Assembly: GCA_001873625.1 (NCBI GenBank)
Contig: MNZN01000008.1
Location: 62,001-126,000, forward strand
DNA from: Candidatus Saccharibacteria bacterium CG2_30_41_52
GTDB lineage: Bacteria > Patescibacteriota > Saccharimonadia > Saccharimonadales > Saccharimonadaceae
Reading direction: 5' to 3'
DNA length: 64,000 nt
Below are positions 39,445-48,463 of the stretch, piece by piece. Numbering within the stretch: the stretch's first letter is position 1; every line of letters begins with the position of its first letter. The notes under the pieces are model-generated. The model worked only from the letters and a program-made list of their open reading frames with translations. It was not told the origin of the DNA and did no database searches. Made by a program: the position numbers and the translations under genes.

Positions 39445-40128
39445 ATGATACTGATTGATAGGGTCACAAAATCATATGGAAAAGACATCACTCCGGCTAT
39501 AAATCGCGTGAGCCTTTTCATTGAACCACGTGAATTTGTGATTTTAGTCGGAACCAGCGGCGCCGGCAAATCAACTCTGTTAAAACTTTTGACTCGTGAA
39601 GAAAAACCAACTAGCGGCAAAATCGTTGTTGGTGGAATTGATTACGACACACTCAAAGACAGTCATATTCCGATGTTGCGCCGCAAAATTGGTGTTGTTT
39701 TTCAAGACTTTAAATTATTGCCTCAACGTACCGTTTTTGAAAACATTGCATTTGCACTTGAGATTGCCGGTATGACTAGGCGCGAGATTAAAAACACCGT
39801 TCCAAAAGTCATTGAACTAGTTGGTTTAACTGGCAAAGAAAAACAATTCCCAAGTCAGTTATCTGGTGGTGAACGCCAACGCGTTGCAATCGCTAGAGCT
39901 GTTGTTCGTCAGCCTAAAATTTTAATTGCCGACGAGCCAACCGGAAATCTAGACCCACGACACAGTTGGGATATTATTCGTTTATTAGAAAAAATTAACA
40001 AATACGGCACGACGGTCTTACTGACTACTCATAATGCTGAAATTGTTAATAAATTGAAACGTCGAGTTATCACGTTGGAACACGGTAAAATTACTGGTGA
40101 CCAAGCAGAGGGAAGTTATCGACAATGA
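39445..40128 (+). CDS. ftsE: Cell division ATP-binding protein FtsE
   Basis: MILIDRVTKSYGKDITPAINRVSL, GTSGAGKSTLLKLL, SGGERQRVAIARA, DEPTGNLDP. Confidence 0.95.
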   Translation: MILIDRVTKSYGKDITPAINRVSLFIEPREFVILVGTSGAGKSTLLKLLTREEKPTSGKIVVGGIDYDTLKDSHIPMLRRKIGVVFQDFKLLPQRTVFENIAFALEIAGMTRREIKNTVPKVIELVGLTGKEKQFPSQLSGGERQRVAIARAVVRQPKILIADEPTGNLDPRHSWDIIRLLEKINKYGTTVLLTTHNAEIVNKLKRRVITLEHGKITGDQAEGSYRQ

Positions 40129-41108
40129 TGGCAAAGAAAAAAATGGATTCAAAAACATCTGCTTTCCAAAAGCGTAATCGACGCAAATTATTGTCATTTT
40201 TCCGCGTGATTCGATACGGGACTGATAGTTTTATTCGCAATTCATGGTTGTCGGTTGCGGCAACTGCTGTCATGACGATTACTTTGTTAATCATTTTTAC
40301 CGCTTTTGTAGCGCAAAATATTTTGACTGATACGGTTGGCGAACTACGCAACAAAGTCGATATGTCGATTTATCTTAAGACTGAAACAACCGACAAAGTC
40401 GGTAACGATTTAATAGCCGAACTTAAACAATTATCATCAGTTCGAACAGTCAAATATATTAGCGCGGCACAAGCCAGAACTAATATCGCTGAAACTAACA
40501 AAAATGACACTGGTGTGTTAGATGCTATTAAAGAGGCGACTAATAAAAATCCGGCAACATTGCGTGTCGTGATAAGTGATATTAACGATACATCACAACT
40601 AGAAGATTTTGTTGCTAATAATACGCTTTTGAAAAAATATTTAAGTGCCGATTACAGACCGTCATTTGCCGGTGAACGCCGCAATACTATTCAATCAATT
40701 GGTCGGGCTGTTAACTTTGCCCAAAAGGTTGGCATTGCCGCCGCCGCGATATTTATCATCATTTCGTCACTGATAATTTTTAATACAATTCGTATGGCGA
40801 TATTTAATCGCAAAGAAGAAATTCAGATGATGAAGCTAATTGGCGCCGACAAATCGTTTATACGTGGTCCGTTTTTGGTTGAGTCGATTATGTATGGTTT
40901 TATAGCGGCTGTAATTGCTACGGGATTGGGAATTTGGGGATTATATTCATCGATCAAAACATTAGCCAGTTATCAAATTACAGTCCAGCCGACGATTGAT
41001 TTGGCGACACTTTATTCTGGATTAGTCCTGCTTGCGATGATCGGCATTGGCGCTGTTATTGGCATTATATCTTCATTACTAGCAACTCATCGATATTTAA
41101 AAATATGA
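40125..41108 (+). CDS. ftsX: Cell division permease FtsX
   Basis: FtsX extracellular domain and C-terminal permease (RKEEIQMMKLIGADKSFIRGPFLVESI); overlaps ftsE. Confidence 0.95.
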   Translation: MMAKKKMDSKTSAFQKRNRRKLLSFFRVIRYGTDSFIRNSWLSVAATAVMTITLLIIFTAFVAQNILTDTVGELRNKVDMSIYLKTETTDKVGNDLIAELKQLSSVRTVKYISAAQARTNIAETNKNDTGVLDAIKEATNKNPATLRVVISDINDTSQLEDFVANNTLLKKYLSADYRPSFAGERRNTIQSIGRAVNFAQKVGIAAAAIFIIISSLIIFNTIRMAIFNRKEEIQMMKLIGADKSFIRGPFLVESIMYGFIAAVIATGLGIWGLYSSIKTLASYQITVQPTIDLATLYSGLVLLAMIGIGAVIGIISSLLATHRYLKI

Positions 41109-42286
41109 AAATAAATATATCAAAAACATCAGTCTCATCTGTTACAACCAGATTCACGTTAGGTTTAATTAGTTTGGTGTTGGCTGTTGCTATGCCGATT
41201 CAGATGACCCAAAAAGTATTTGCTGATCAATATGATGATAAAATTGCAGCCCTTCAGCAAGATATCGCAAAATATCAAAAAGAAGCAGCCAGATTAAATA
41301 GCGAAGCAGCAACATTACAATCGGCATTGGGACAATTGGCAAACCAAAAAGCAGCGATACAGACTCAAATTGATATTAGCCAGGCAAAGTACGATCAATT
41401 GTTGATTCAAATTGCCGAGACAAAACAGAAAATAAAAGACAACCAAGACGCACTGGGCGTGACGATTGCCAATATGTATGTAGAAGGTAATATTACTCCA
41501 ATTGAAATGTTGGCCAGTAGCAAAAACATTAGTGATTATTTGGACAAACAAGAATATCAAACATCAATTCGCGATCAGTTATCCAGCACTATAACTAAGG
41601 TTAAGGATTTGAAGGTCCAATTGGATAAGCAACAAGTTGATGTTGGTAAAATATTGGCAGACCAAAAATCGCAGCGTGAGACCTTGGTTGCCAAAGAAAA
41701 CGAACAACAGTATTTGTTGAATAAAACTCAGGGCCAAGAGGCAAATTACCAACAATTAATTAGTGATAGTCAGGCGGCAATTGATGAAGCCAAAGCTACC
41801 CAGATATTGATTAATGCTAGGTTTAATGGCAACGGCGGTTTTACATTAGTTGATTCTGGTACATTAGGTGATTACCCTTGGAATTCATCAAATTGCCCAA
41901 TGCAATGGTACTTTTCTACTGGCGGCTCTGATAATAACGGTGGCGATGGTCATGGATATGGGTGCCGTCAGTGTGCCAGTTACGTAGCATGGAGATTTGC
42001 CAAAGAAACCGGGTTGTATCCTTCATGGGGTAACGCGGTGAACTTTACTGCTAGTGCAATTGCTGCTGGTTTTCAAGAGGGTGCAGCGAAGGCTGGTTCA
42101 ATTGCCGTTATGGATCCCGGCAAGGCTGGTCAAAGTTTTGGACACGTTGCGTGGGTCGAGGCGGTTACGGGTGATGGCAAGATTATGGTTAGTCAATATA
42201 ACTATGACTACGGTGCAGGCTATGGAATGTACAGCAAAATGATATTGTCGGTTAACGCGTTCGATCACTACATTCACATTAAATAA
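41105..42286 (+). CDS. PcsB-like coiled-coil + CHAP peptidoglycan hydrolase
   Basis: Signal peptide, long coiled coil, CHAP domain (CRQCASYVAWRFAKETG ... GHVAWVEAV); overlaps ftsX. Confidence 0.9.
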   Translation: MKINISKTSVSSVTTRFTLGLISLVLAVAMPIQMTQKVFADQYDDKIAALQQDIAKYQKEAARLNSEAATLQSALGQLANQKAAIQTQIDISQAKYDQLLIQIAETKQKIKDNQDALGVTIANMYVEGNITPIEMLASSKNISDYLDKQEYQTSIRDQLSSTITKVKDLKVQLDKQQVDVGKILADQKSQRETLVAKENEQQYLLNKTQGQEANYQQLISDSQAAIDEAKATQILINARFNGNGGFTLVDSGTLGDYPWNSSNCPMQWYFSTGGSDNNGGDGHGYGCRQCASYVAWRFAKETGLYPSWGNAVNFTASAIAAGFQEGAAKAGSIAVMDPGKAGQSFGHVAWVEAVTGDGKIMVSQYNYDYGAGYGMYSKMILSVNAFDHYIHIK

Positions 42287-42365
42287 AACCATAACTGATA
42301 TGGCATACGGCAGTTTATTGCGCTATACTTGTATGTAATAGAAATATCGGTGAAATAGGGGATAT

Positions 42366-43607
42366 ATGGTAAAGATTCATTCAAGAATTAAGGCAGAAGT
42401 TATTGCGCACGTAACAAAACATCGACAAAATAAAAAACCTTTGTCATCAGTCGCATTGTTTATTATTGTCGCGCTGACTGCAGCATTGGGATACGTAGCT
42501 GGTACTTATAATTATCAAATCATGGCGGCTATTGGTCCAGTTTTTGGTTACAAGGCGCACGCTGGCGAGATTGATTTAAGCTCATTGCAAAAAACATACA
42601 ACCAGCTTGCTGGTCATTTTGATGGAGCACTGGATACAGATTTATTGATTCAGGGCGCAAATCGTGGGCTAGTAGCTGCTGCAGGGGACACTTATACTCA
42701 GTATTTTAGCCCCAAAGAGGCGATCGATTTTAACAATGGCTTGTCGGGTAATATCGGTGGTGGTATTGGTGCCGAAGTCGGCATTAAGAATGACAAAATT
42801 ACAATTATTCGCCCACTAAAAGACAACCCAGCAATCAAGGCCGGTCTGTTATCAAATGACGTTATTATAAGTGTCAACGATCAATTGGTCGCCGGTTGGA
42901 CCGTTGAAAAAACTGTTGGTTTAATTCGTGGTGAGGCTGGAACAACTGTAAAAATTAAAGTGCAACGTGGCACAGAAACCAAAGAGTTTGTTGTCACACG
43001 GGCAATAATTAACAACCCAAGTGTCGACGCTAGTGTGAACGGTACTATGGGTATTATAACAATTACTAGGTTCGACAATGAAACGGGTGATCTAGCGCGA
43101 GTTGCTGCTCAGAATTTTGTACAACAAGGTGTTAAATCAATAATTTTTGACTTACGTGGCAATGGTGGTGGTTATGTGTCGGCCGCAGTAGATGTAGCTG
43201 GTTTATGGCTTGATAACCAAATTATAGTAGTTGAACGAACCGGTGATACTGTCAAAGATACTTTAAGATCAGGCAGCAATGCTTTGCTTGCCGGCATTTC
43301 TACGGTTGTATTAGTCGATGGCAATACAGCCAGTGCGAGCGAGATTGTAGCAGGTGCTTTGCAGGATCACAAAGCTGCCAAATTAGTCGGACAAAGGACA
43401 TTTGGCAAGGGAAGCGTGCAGCTGCCACTAACATTGGATGGAGGTGCGGAATTAAAGGTTACTGTAGCGCGTTGGTATACCCCAAATGGCAAGAATATCA
43501 CCAAAGATGGTATAACACCTGATGTGACTGCTGATTTAACTCAGGTGGACATAAATAAAGATGCTGATCCACAAATGGATGCTGCTAAAAAGGCGCTTGG
43601 TTTATAG
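42366..43607 (+). CDS. C-terminal processing protease (S41, CtpA family)
   Basis: PDZ domain; VLVDGNTASASEIVAGALQDHKAAKLVGQRTFGKGSVQ. Confidence 0.93.
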   Translation: MVKIHSRIKAEVIAHVTKHRQNKKPLSSVALFIIVALTAALGYVAGTYNYQIMAAIGPVFGYKAHAGEIDLSSLQKTYNQLAGHFDGALDTDLLIQGANRGLVAAAGDTYTQYFSPKEAIDFNNGLSGNIGGGIGAEVGIKNDKITIIRPLKDNPAIKAGLLSNDVIISVNDQLVAGWTVEKTVGLIRGEAGTTVKIKVQRGTETKEFVVTRAIINNPSVDASVNGTMGIITITRFDNETGDLARVAAQNFVQQGVKSIIFDLRGNGGGYVSAAVDVAGLWLDNQIIVVERTGDTVKDTLRSGSNALLAGISTVVLVDGNTASASEIVAGALQDHKAAKLVGQRTFGKGSVQLPLTLDGGAELKVTVARWYTPNGKNITKDGITPDVTADLTQVDINKDADPQMDAAKKALGL

Positions 43608-43648
43608 AGCTTGTGTTTTAAGAGTGACAATAGTAATATAGTGGTTAT

Positions 43649-44038
43649 ATGGAAACAAAGAAAAAAATTCTACTTGTCGAAGATGACGTTGCATTAGCCG
43701 GAGTATATAAATCTCGCTTGGACATGGAAGGATTTGAAACTCGTGCTGTAAATAATGGCGAAGTTGCTTTGTCTGCTGCTATTGAATTCAAACCTGATTT
43801 GGTTTTGTTGGATGCTATGATGCCAAAAATAAGTGGTTTTGACGTGTTAGATATTTTGCGTAACACCCCCGAAACTGCCAACATCCGAATTATTATGTTG
43901 ACTGCGCTAAGCCAACCTAAGGACAAAGAACGTGCCGAATCATTGGGCGTTGATGATTATTTAGTCAAGTCACAGGTTGTAATTGGTGACGTTGTAGAAC
44001 GTGTTCGATTCCACCTAGGAATATTAGAGAACAAGTAA
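43649..44038 (+). CDS. Single-domain response regulator receiver protein
   Basis: KILLVEDDVALAGVYKSRLDMEGFET, VLLDAMMPKISG, MLTALSQ, YLVKSQ; no output domain. Confidence 0.93.
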   Translation: METKKKILLVEDDVALAGVYKSRLDMEGFETRAVNNGEVALSAAIEFKPDLVLLDAMMPKISGFDVLDILRNTPETANIRIIMLTALSQPKDKERAESLGVDDYLVKSQVVIGDVVERVRFHLGILENK

Positions 44039-44052
44039 TTTTGAATTTGTAA

Positions 44053-44084
44053 TAAAAAACTGTCCATAGCGGGCAGTTTTTTAT
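44053..44084. terminator. Shared terminator between convergent receiver gene and rpmA
   Basis: AAAAACTGTCC-atagc-GGGCAGTTTTTT. Confidence 0.88.
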
Positions 44085-44098
44085 TTAGTTCAATGTAA

Positions 44099-44371
44099 TT
44101 AAAGTACTGATACTTGAGTACGTGGAGTAGTTTTGCCAGTAAAGCGGCTTTTGCGAACTTTGCTGAATGCAACAACACCATCAACAGCAGCGTGAATGGT
44201 AAAATCACGGCTAATGAATGTTCCAGGTCCTGAAATTTTCGTAGAACCAGTTTGACGTATGATTACTTCGCCTGTGCGTACAGTTTGACCGCCAAAGCGT
44301 TTAACGCCAAGTCGTTGACCTGGGTTATTGTGGATATTTTTGGCTGTTCCGCCGGCTTTAACGTGTGACAT
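44099..44371 (-). CDS. rpmA: 50S ribosomal protein L27
   Basis: MSHVKAGGTAKNIHNNPGQRLGVKRFGGQTVRTGEVIIRQTGSTKISGPG. Confidence 0.95.
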   Translation of the reverse strand: MSHVKAGGTAKNIHNNPGQRLGVKRFGGQTVRTGEVIIRQTGSTKISGPGTFISRDFTIHAAVDGVVAFSKVRKSRFTGKTTPRTQVSVL

Positions 44372-44456
44372 GGAATGATAACTCCTAAAAATTTATAACA
44401 AAATCTAATTGATTGTACCAAATATAGGGGGTGGCGTCAAGGGTTGTGGTTAGTAC

Positions 44457-44580
44457 TTCAGCCTCTTGCCAACAGGCTATCAAATGTACTGCTTCACGCC
44501 AGGTCTGAGCAAGGGCCCCGGCGCCTTGTCAGACTTGGCCTCCAGGGTACAATTGATAGCCTGTGTGACAGAGGCTTCAG
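44457..44580. repeat. Long imperfect hairpin downstream of the methyltransferase gene / upstream of rpmA
   Basis: cttcagcctcttgccaacaggctatcaaatgtac pairs with gtacaattgatagcctgtgtgacagaggcttcag; inner ccaggtctgagcaagg / ccttgtcagacttgg. Confidence 0.82.
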
Positions 44581-44628
44581 CCCCTAGTATTTTAAAGAAG
44601 AGTAAAGGAGCGGCAGGACTGTTAATTT

Positions 44629-45816
44629 TTAATCCCTTGTTAGAACTAGTAGTTCCCGGGCGACGACTTGGTCTTCACGGTAGTACAATAAATCGTTTTG
44701 GGACACGTTGGTGAATTCGTGTGGTTTGTAGCCGTATCTGGCGATTGTGCCGATTAATGGTAGGTGAGTGAAGCTACCTTCTTTGTTGCGCCAAGCTGGA
44801 ACAGCGATACAGATTTGAGTGCCTGATTCGATTTGTGGGCGCAAATTTTTCAAAAATTCTGTAATAATGTGATCACAATTCTTTACGACTTCGTCTAATT
44901 TAGTGGGTGATGGTGGAGCGCTGAATGGTTGTCCTAAATATGTCTCGCCAACGACTGCGCTAATTGGACCATCCCATTTGGTTGTCATGGCATCGCCTTG
45001 ACTTAATCTAAAATCAAAATCTTTATGGAAACCGTTTGCAAGCCACTGTAGGTTATGGCCACTGTAATCCACCATCTTGTCGGATAGGTCGGTACCGTAG
45101 GCCGCGTAGCCCATTAGAAGGGCTTCTTGTAACACAACACCAGTTCCACAGAAGGGGTCCAGAATGGTAGGTGGTAGTTGGTAGGTGGTGGGTAGTAGAG
45201 GACCGACGGCCAGGTTTATCATGATTTGGGCTAGTTTTGGCGGTAACATGCCAACGAATGCATCGCGTTTTGGACGTTCTTGATCGCGTCGTGCGTATGC
45301 CGTGATATTTTGTGATCCAGTGCTGGTGGCGATAATGACTTTTCCGTCAGTTGCGCGCGCAATAATTAGTTCAACTTTGTTTGGCGATAAACCTAGTTTG
45401 TTGTGGTGGCTAGTAGCAGTGCTGAGAGCTGGTTCTGGGTTAGGGACAAGTCGCAGACTGACGCCGTATTTTTTTAGCTTTTGTTTTAGGATAATCCCAG
45501 TTTTTTGGACTTCGCGTCCGCCAACAGGGGAGTTGTATGCGCTAATTCCAAGCGTAATTTTGCCTTCAAATGATGACCATTCGTTAGTGTAAAACTGAAC
45601 TATTTTTTGGCTAATCTGATGCCAATCGCTGCGTGGTAGTTCGGCGATAACTTTTCCGGCTTTTAATACTCCACCGAATTGTTGAATATCAAAATCTTTG
45701 TCGCTGTCGATAAGTGCGGCGGTCGGTGATATTGGATTGATGGCTTTGCCGCCAAATACTCGCTCAAGTTCGGCTATGCCAAGTGCGGGCTGTCGTCCTA
45801 AAATTGCTATATACAT
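44629..45816 (-). CDS. Trm11-like RNA methyltransferase family protein
   Basis: MYIAILGRQPALGIAELERVFGG...; ILDPFCGTGVVLQEALLMGYAAYGTDLS; start taken at internal ATG 45816. Confidence 0.75.
   Translation of the reverse strand: MYIAILGRQPALGIAELERVFGGKAINPISPTAALIDSDKDFDIQQFGGVLKAGKVIAELPRSDWHQISQKIVQFYTNEWSSFEGKITLGISAYNSPVGGREVQKTGIILKQKLKKYGVSLRLVPNPEPALSTATSHHNKLGLSPNKVELIIARATDGKVIIATSTGSQNITAYARRDQERPKRDAFVGMLPPKLAQIMINLAVGPLLPTTYQLPPTILDPFCGTGVVLQEALLMGYAAYGTDLSDKMVDYSGHNLQWLANGFHKDFDFRLSQGDAMTTKWDGPISAVVGETYLGQPFSAPPSPTKLDEVVKNCDHIITEFLKNLRPQIESGTQICIAVPAWRNKEGSFTHLPLIGTIARYGYKPHEFTNVSQNDLLYYREDQVVARELLVLTRD
45166..45198. repeat. GTAGGTGG microsatellite-like repeat inside the methyltransferase gene
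   Basis: ggtaggtggtagttggtaggtggtgggtagtag. Confidence 0.75.
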
Positions 45817-45847
45817 ATGTTGATAGTCCACGCAACACAAATCATTA

Positions 45848-45967
45848 CGATTTGAAACGTCCTCTCTGGTTAAAAACTTGTTTTTTGTACTCGACGTATC
45901 TACGGATATGCCTCGTCCAAAGAAGACAAGTTTTATAACTCATAGATGACTGTCTCAAATCCCAACA
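45848..45967. repeat. Imperfect long hairpin between divergent genes
   Basis: gatttgaaacgtcctctctggttaaaaacttg pairs with caagttttataactcatagatgactgtctcaaatc; inner continuation to tactcgacg / cctcgtcc. Confidence 0.65.
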
Positions 45968-46037
45968 ATTTGCATTGTGTGGACTATCTTATTATACGTG
46001 GTCAGCGACGTTTTCGGTGCTATAATTATATTTAGTT

Positions 46038-47081
46038 ATGTCATTTAGATCTTGGGCTACTATAATCACTTTTATTTTATTGGCACTGGTAGTGTTTTTC
46101 GGCTGGAATCAGATAACTTTAGCTTGGAGATTACTGGGTAGTGTTAATCTGTGGATTTGGGCTCTATTAATTCCATTTCAATTAGCTAGTTATTATGCAA
46201 CCAGCGGAATTATTTTTTCTTATTTACGATCAAAAGGTAATCTGCAACAAACAACTCACCGGCAGATGACGCGAATTGCATTGGAATTAAATTTTGTGAA
46301 TCACATTTTACCTAGCGGTGGCGCCGCTGGTTTTTCATATCTAGGCTGGGTACTGGGTCGTCACGGCGTAAGTGCTGGTAGGGCAACGATGGCGCAGATT
46401 ATCCGTTTTGTATTGGTATATATTAGTTTCGTTTCAATTGTAATTATTGCAGTGATTGTTTTAGCTCTTGACCATCAAATTGATCGAACTATCATTGTTA
46501 TTAGTGCGTTGCTGGTGTTTGTTGCTACTGGTGGTACGACATTAATTATATATTTGGTCGGAAATCACAAACGATTAATCACTTTCTCTGGAGTTGTAAC
46601 GCGCGCGGTCAATAAAGTCACAGCATTGTTTATGCGCAAGAATAAGGGGCAGATATTAAAATTGGAATCAGTTGAAAAATTCTTCACCGATATTCATACG
46701 GATTATTTGGAAATTAGGCGCGAAAAAAAGATTTTAATTCGGCCGCTCGCATGGTCAATCGTTACTAATTTATTAGACGCATCATTGATTTTGATTGCAT
46801 TTTTGTCACTGGGATTCTGGATCAATCCAGCCACATTATTTATTGCGTTTGGTGTTGCGTCGATCATTAGTATTTTCTCAGCGTCACCTGGTGGAGCAGG
46901 TGTTTATGAAGCGATCATGATTGCTTTCTTGGTATCTGCTGGTGTTGAACCAGACAGGGCAATTGCTGGTACATTATTGGCACGCGCAACGCTATTGGTG
47001 GGTACAATTTTGTTTGGTTATATATTTTATCAACTAACGATTAACAAATATGGAAAAGCCACAGATTCAACCAATATTTAG
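46038..47081 (+). CDS. Flippase-like / lysylphosphatidylglycerol synthase TM-domain (UPF0104) protein
   Basis: Multi-TM; LNFVNHILPSGGAAGFSYLGWVL; SASPGGAGVYEAIMIAFLVSAGV. Confidence 0.85.
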   Translation: MSFRSWATIITFILLALVVFFGWNQITLAWRLLGSVNLWIWALLIPFQLASYYATSGIIFSYLRSKGNLQQTTHRQMTRIALELNFVNHILPSGGAAGFSYLGWVLGRHGVSAGRATMAQIIRFVLVYISFVSIVIIAVIVLALDHQIDRTIIVISALLVFVATGGTTLIIYLVGNHKRLITFSGVVTRAVNKVTALFMRKNKGQILKLESVEKFFTDIHTDYLEIRREKKILIRPLAWSIVTNLLDASLILIAFLSLGFWINPATLFIAFGVASIISIFSASPGGAGVYEAIMIAFLVSAGVEPDRAIAGTLLARATLLVGTILFGYIFYQLTINKYGKATDSTNI

Positions 47082-48153
47082 CGTCAGTGATTTCATCGCT
47101 GTCGTTAATCAAACGCTTGAATATGCATATCCAAGCGTCTCGATTGAAGGTGAGGTGGCATCATTCAAAGTCAGCCAAGGCAAATTTGTATTCTTTGATA
47201 TTAAAGACAAGGGCGGCAGTGTTGGATGTTTTATGAGTGTTTGGCAATTACGCGTTCCAATCGAGGACGGTATGAAAGTAATTGTGTCGGCTATGCCTAA
47301 ATTAACTCAATGGGGTAAATTTAGTCTGACTGTAAAGACGGTTCGACCAAGTGGTGAAGGCGCATTAAAAAAGAGTTTTGAGTTGTTAAAAGCTAAATTA
47401 GACACTGAAGGATTGTTTGCGCCGGAGCGCAAGCGACAATTGCCGACATTACCAAAACACATTGCAATTATCAGTAGCACGCAATCAGCGGGTTACGCTG
47501 ACTTTATCAAAATTTTGAATGATCGTTGGGGCGGAATAAAAGTTGATGTGGCTCACGTTCAGGTTCAGGGCGAAATAGCACCAGACCAAATGATTAAAGC
47601 GATAGATTTTTTTAATCAGCAAGAATTATTACCAGAAGTTATTGTTATTATACGTGGTGGCGGTAGCGCTGATGATTTGGCGGCGTTTAACGATGAATTA
47701 TTGGTTCGCGCAATCGCCGGCAGTCGTATTCCAACATTGGTTGGTGTTGGGCATGAAACCGACGAAAGTTTATGCGATTTAGTGGCTGATGTTCGCGCTG
47801 CGACGCCCAGTAATGCTGCTCAGATTTTAGTACCAGATAAAAATGAAATAATCCGATCAGTTCGGGTTCAGGTTGGGTCTCTATTGCCGCGGATATTACA
47901 AATAATTGATCAGCAAAAAATAGCAGTCAGTGGATTGCTGATTAGTGCGATAGATTCAGTCGACAGAGCTATCGATGATCAAACGATGCGCGTGTCTAAT
48001 TTGAAAAATGTATTATCGCAACTTGATCCAAATAAAGTATTAGCCAGAGGGTACGCGTTAGTTCGTGGCGTAAAGCGGATTGGATCGGTGATTGAGATTG
48101 AAACGACTAATAATATAATGAAAGCAGAGGTTAAAAATGTCATCAACAAATAA
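47050..48153 (+). CDS. xseA: Exodeoxyribonuclease VII large subunit
   Basis: FSVSDFIAVVNQTLEYAYPSVSIEGEVASFK; VIIRGGGSADDLAAFNDELLVRAIAGSRIPTLVGVGHETDESLCDLVAD. Confidence 0.95.
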   Translation: MEKPQIQPIFSVSDFIAVVNQTLEYAYPSVSIEGEVASFKVSQGKFVFFDIKDKGGSVGCFMSVWQLRVPIEDGMKVIVSAMPKLTQWGKFSLTVKTVRPSGEGALKKSFELLKAKLDTEGLFAPERKRQLPTLPKHIAIISSTQSAGYADFIKILNDRWGGIKVDVAHVQVQGEIAPDQMIKAIDFFNQQELLPEVIVIIRGGGSADDLAAFNDELLVRAIAGSRIPTLVGVGHETDESLCDLVADVRAATPSNAAQILVPDKNEIIRSVRVQVGSLLPRILQIIDQQKIAVSGLLISAIDSVDRAIDDQTMRVSNLKNVLSQLDPNKVLARGYALVRGVKRIGSVIEIETTNNIMKAEVKNVINK

Positions 48154-48343
48154 ATCTATTTCTGAAAAAACTACAGAGCTATCAAAATTGATTACTTGGT
48201 TTGATAGTGAGGAATTTTCTTTGGAGGAGGCGATTGATAAATTTAAACAAGCCGAAAAATTAGCTGCAAGTATTGAATTGGATTTATCATCACTCAAAAA
48301 TGAAATTCAAATTGTTAAACAGCGATTCGATAGCGAAAATTAA
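48137..48343 (+). CDS. xseB: Exodeoxyribonuclease VII small subunit
   Basis: ELSKLITWFDSEEFSLEEAIDKFKQAEKLA; overlaps xseA. Confidence 0.88.
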   Translation: MSSTNKSISEKTTELSKLITWFDSEEFSLEEAIDKFKQAEKLAASIELDLSSLKNEIQIVKQRFDSEN

Positions 48344-48456
48344 TGATTAGGTTTTGGCCGGCGATATTTATACTGACTATATTTTTTGGTGCAGTGACTT
48401 TTCGAAGCACTCCATACCAGTTTTATTCTTTACAGGGTAGTGAAGCACAAGTATAA
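48343..48456 (+). CDS. Unannotated 37-aa single-TM microprotein
   Basis: MIRFWPAIFILTIFFGAVTFRSTPYQFYSLQGSEAQV*; ATG overlaps the xseB stop (TAATG). Confidence 0.5.
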   Translation: MIRFWPAIFILTIFFGAVTFRSTPYQFYSLQGSEAQV

Positions 48457-48463
48457 TGACGCT

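Noticed and set aside
44466-44714. 82-aa plus-strand ORF near 44.5 kb
   Set aside because: Overlaps the long hairpin and runs into the antisense of the methyltransferase gene.
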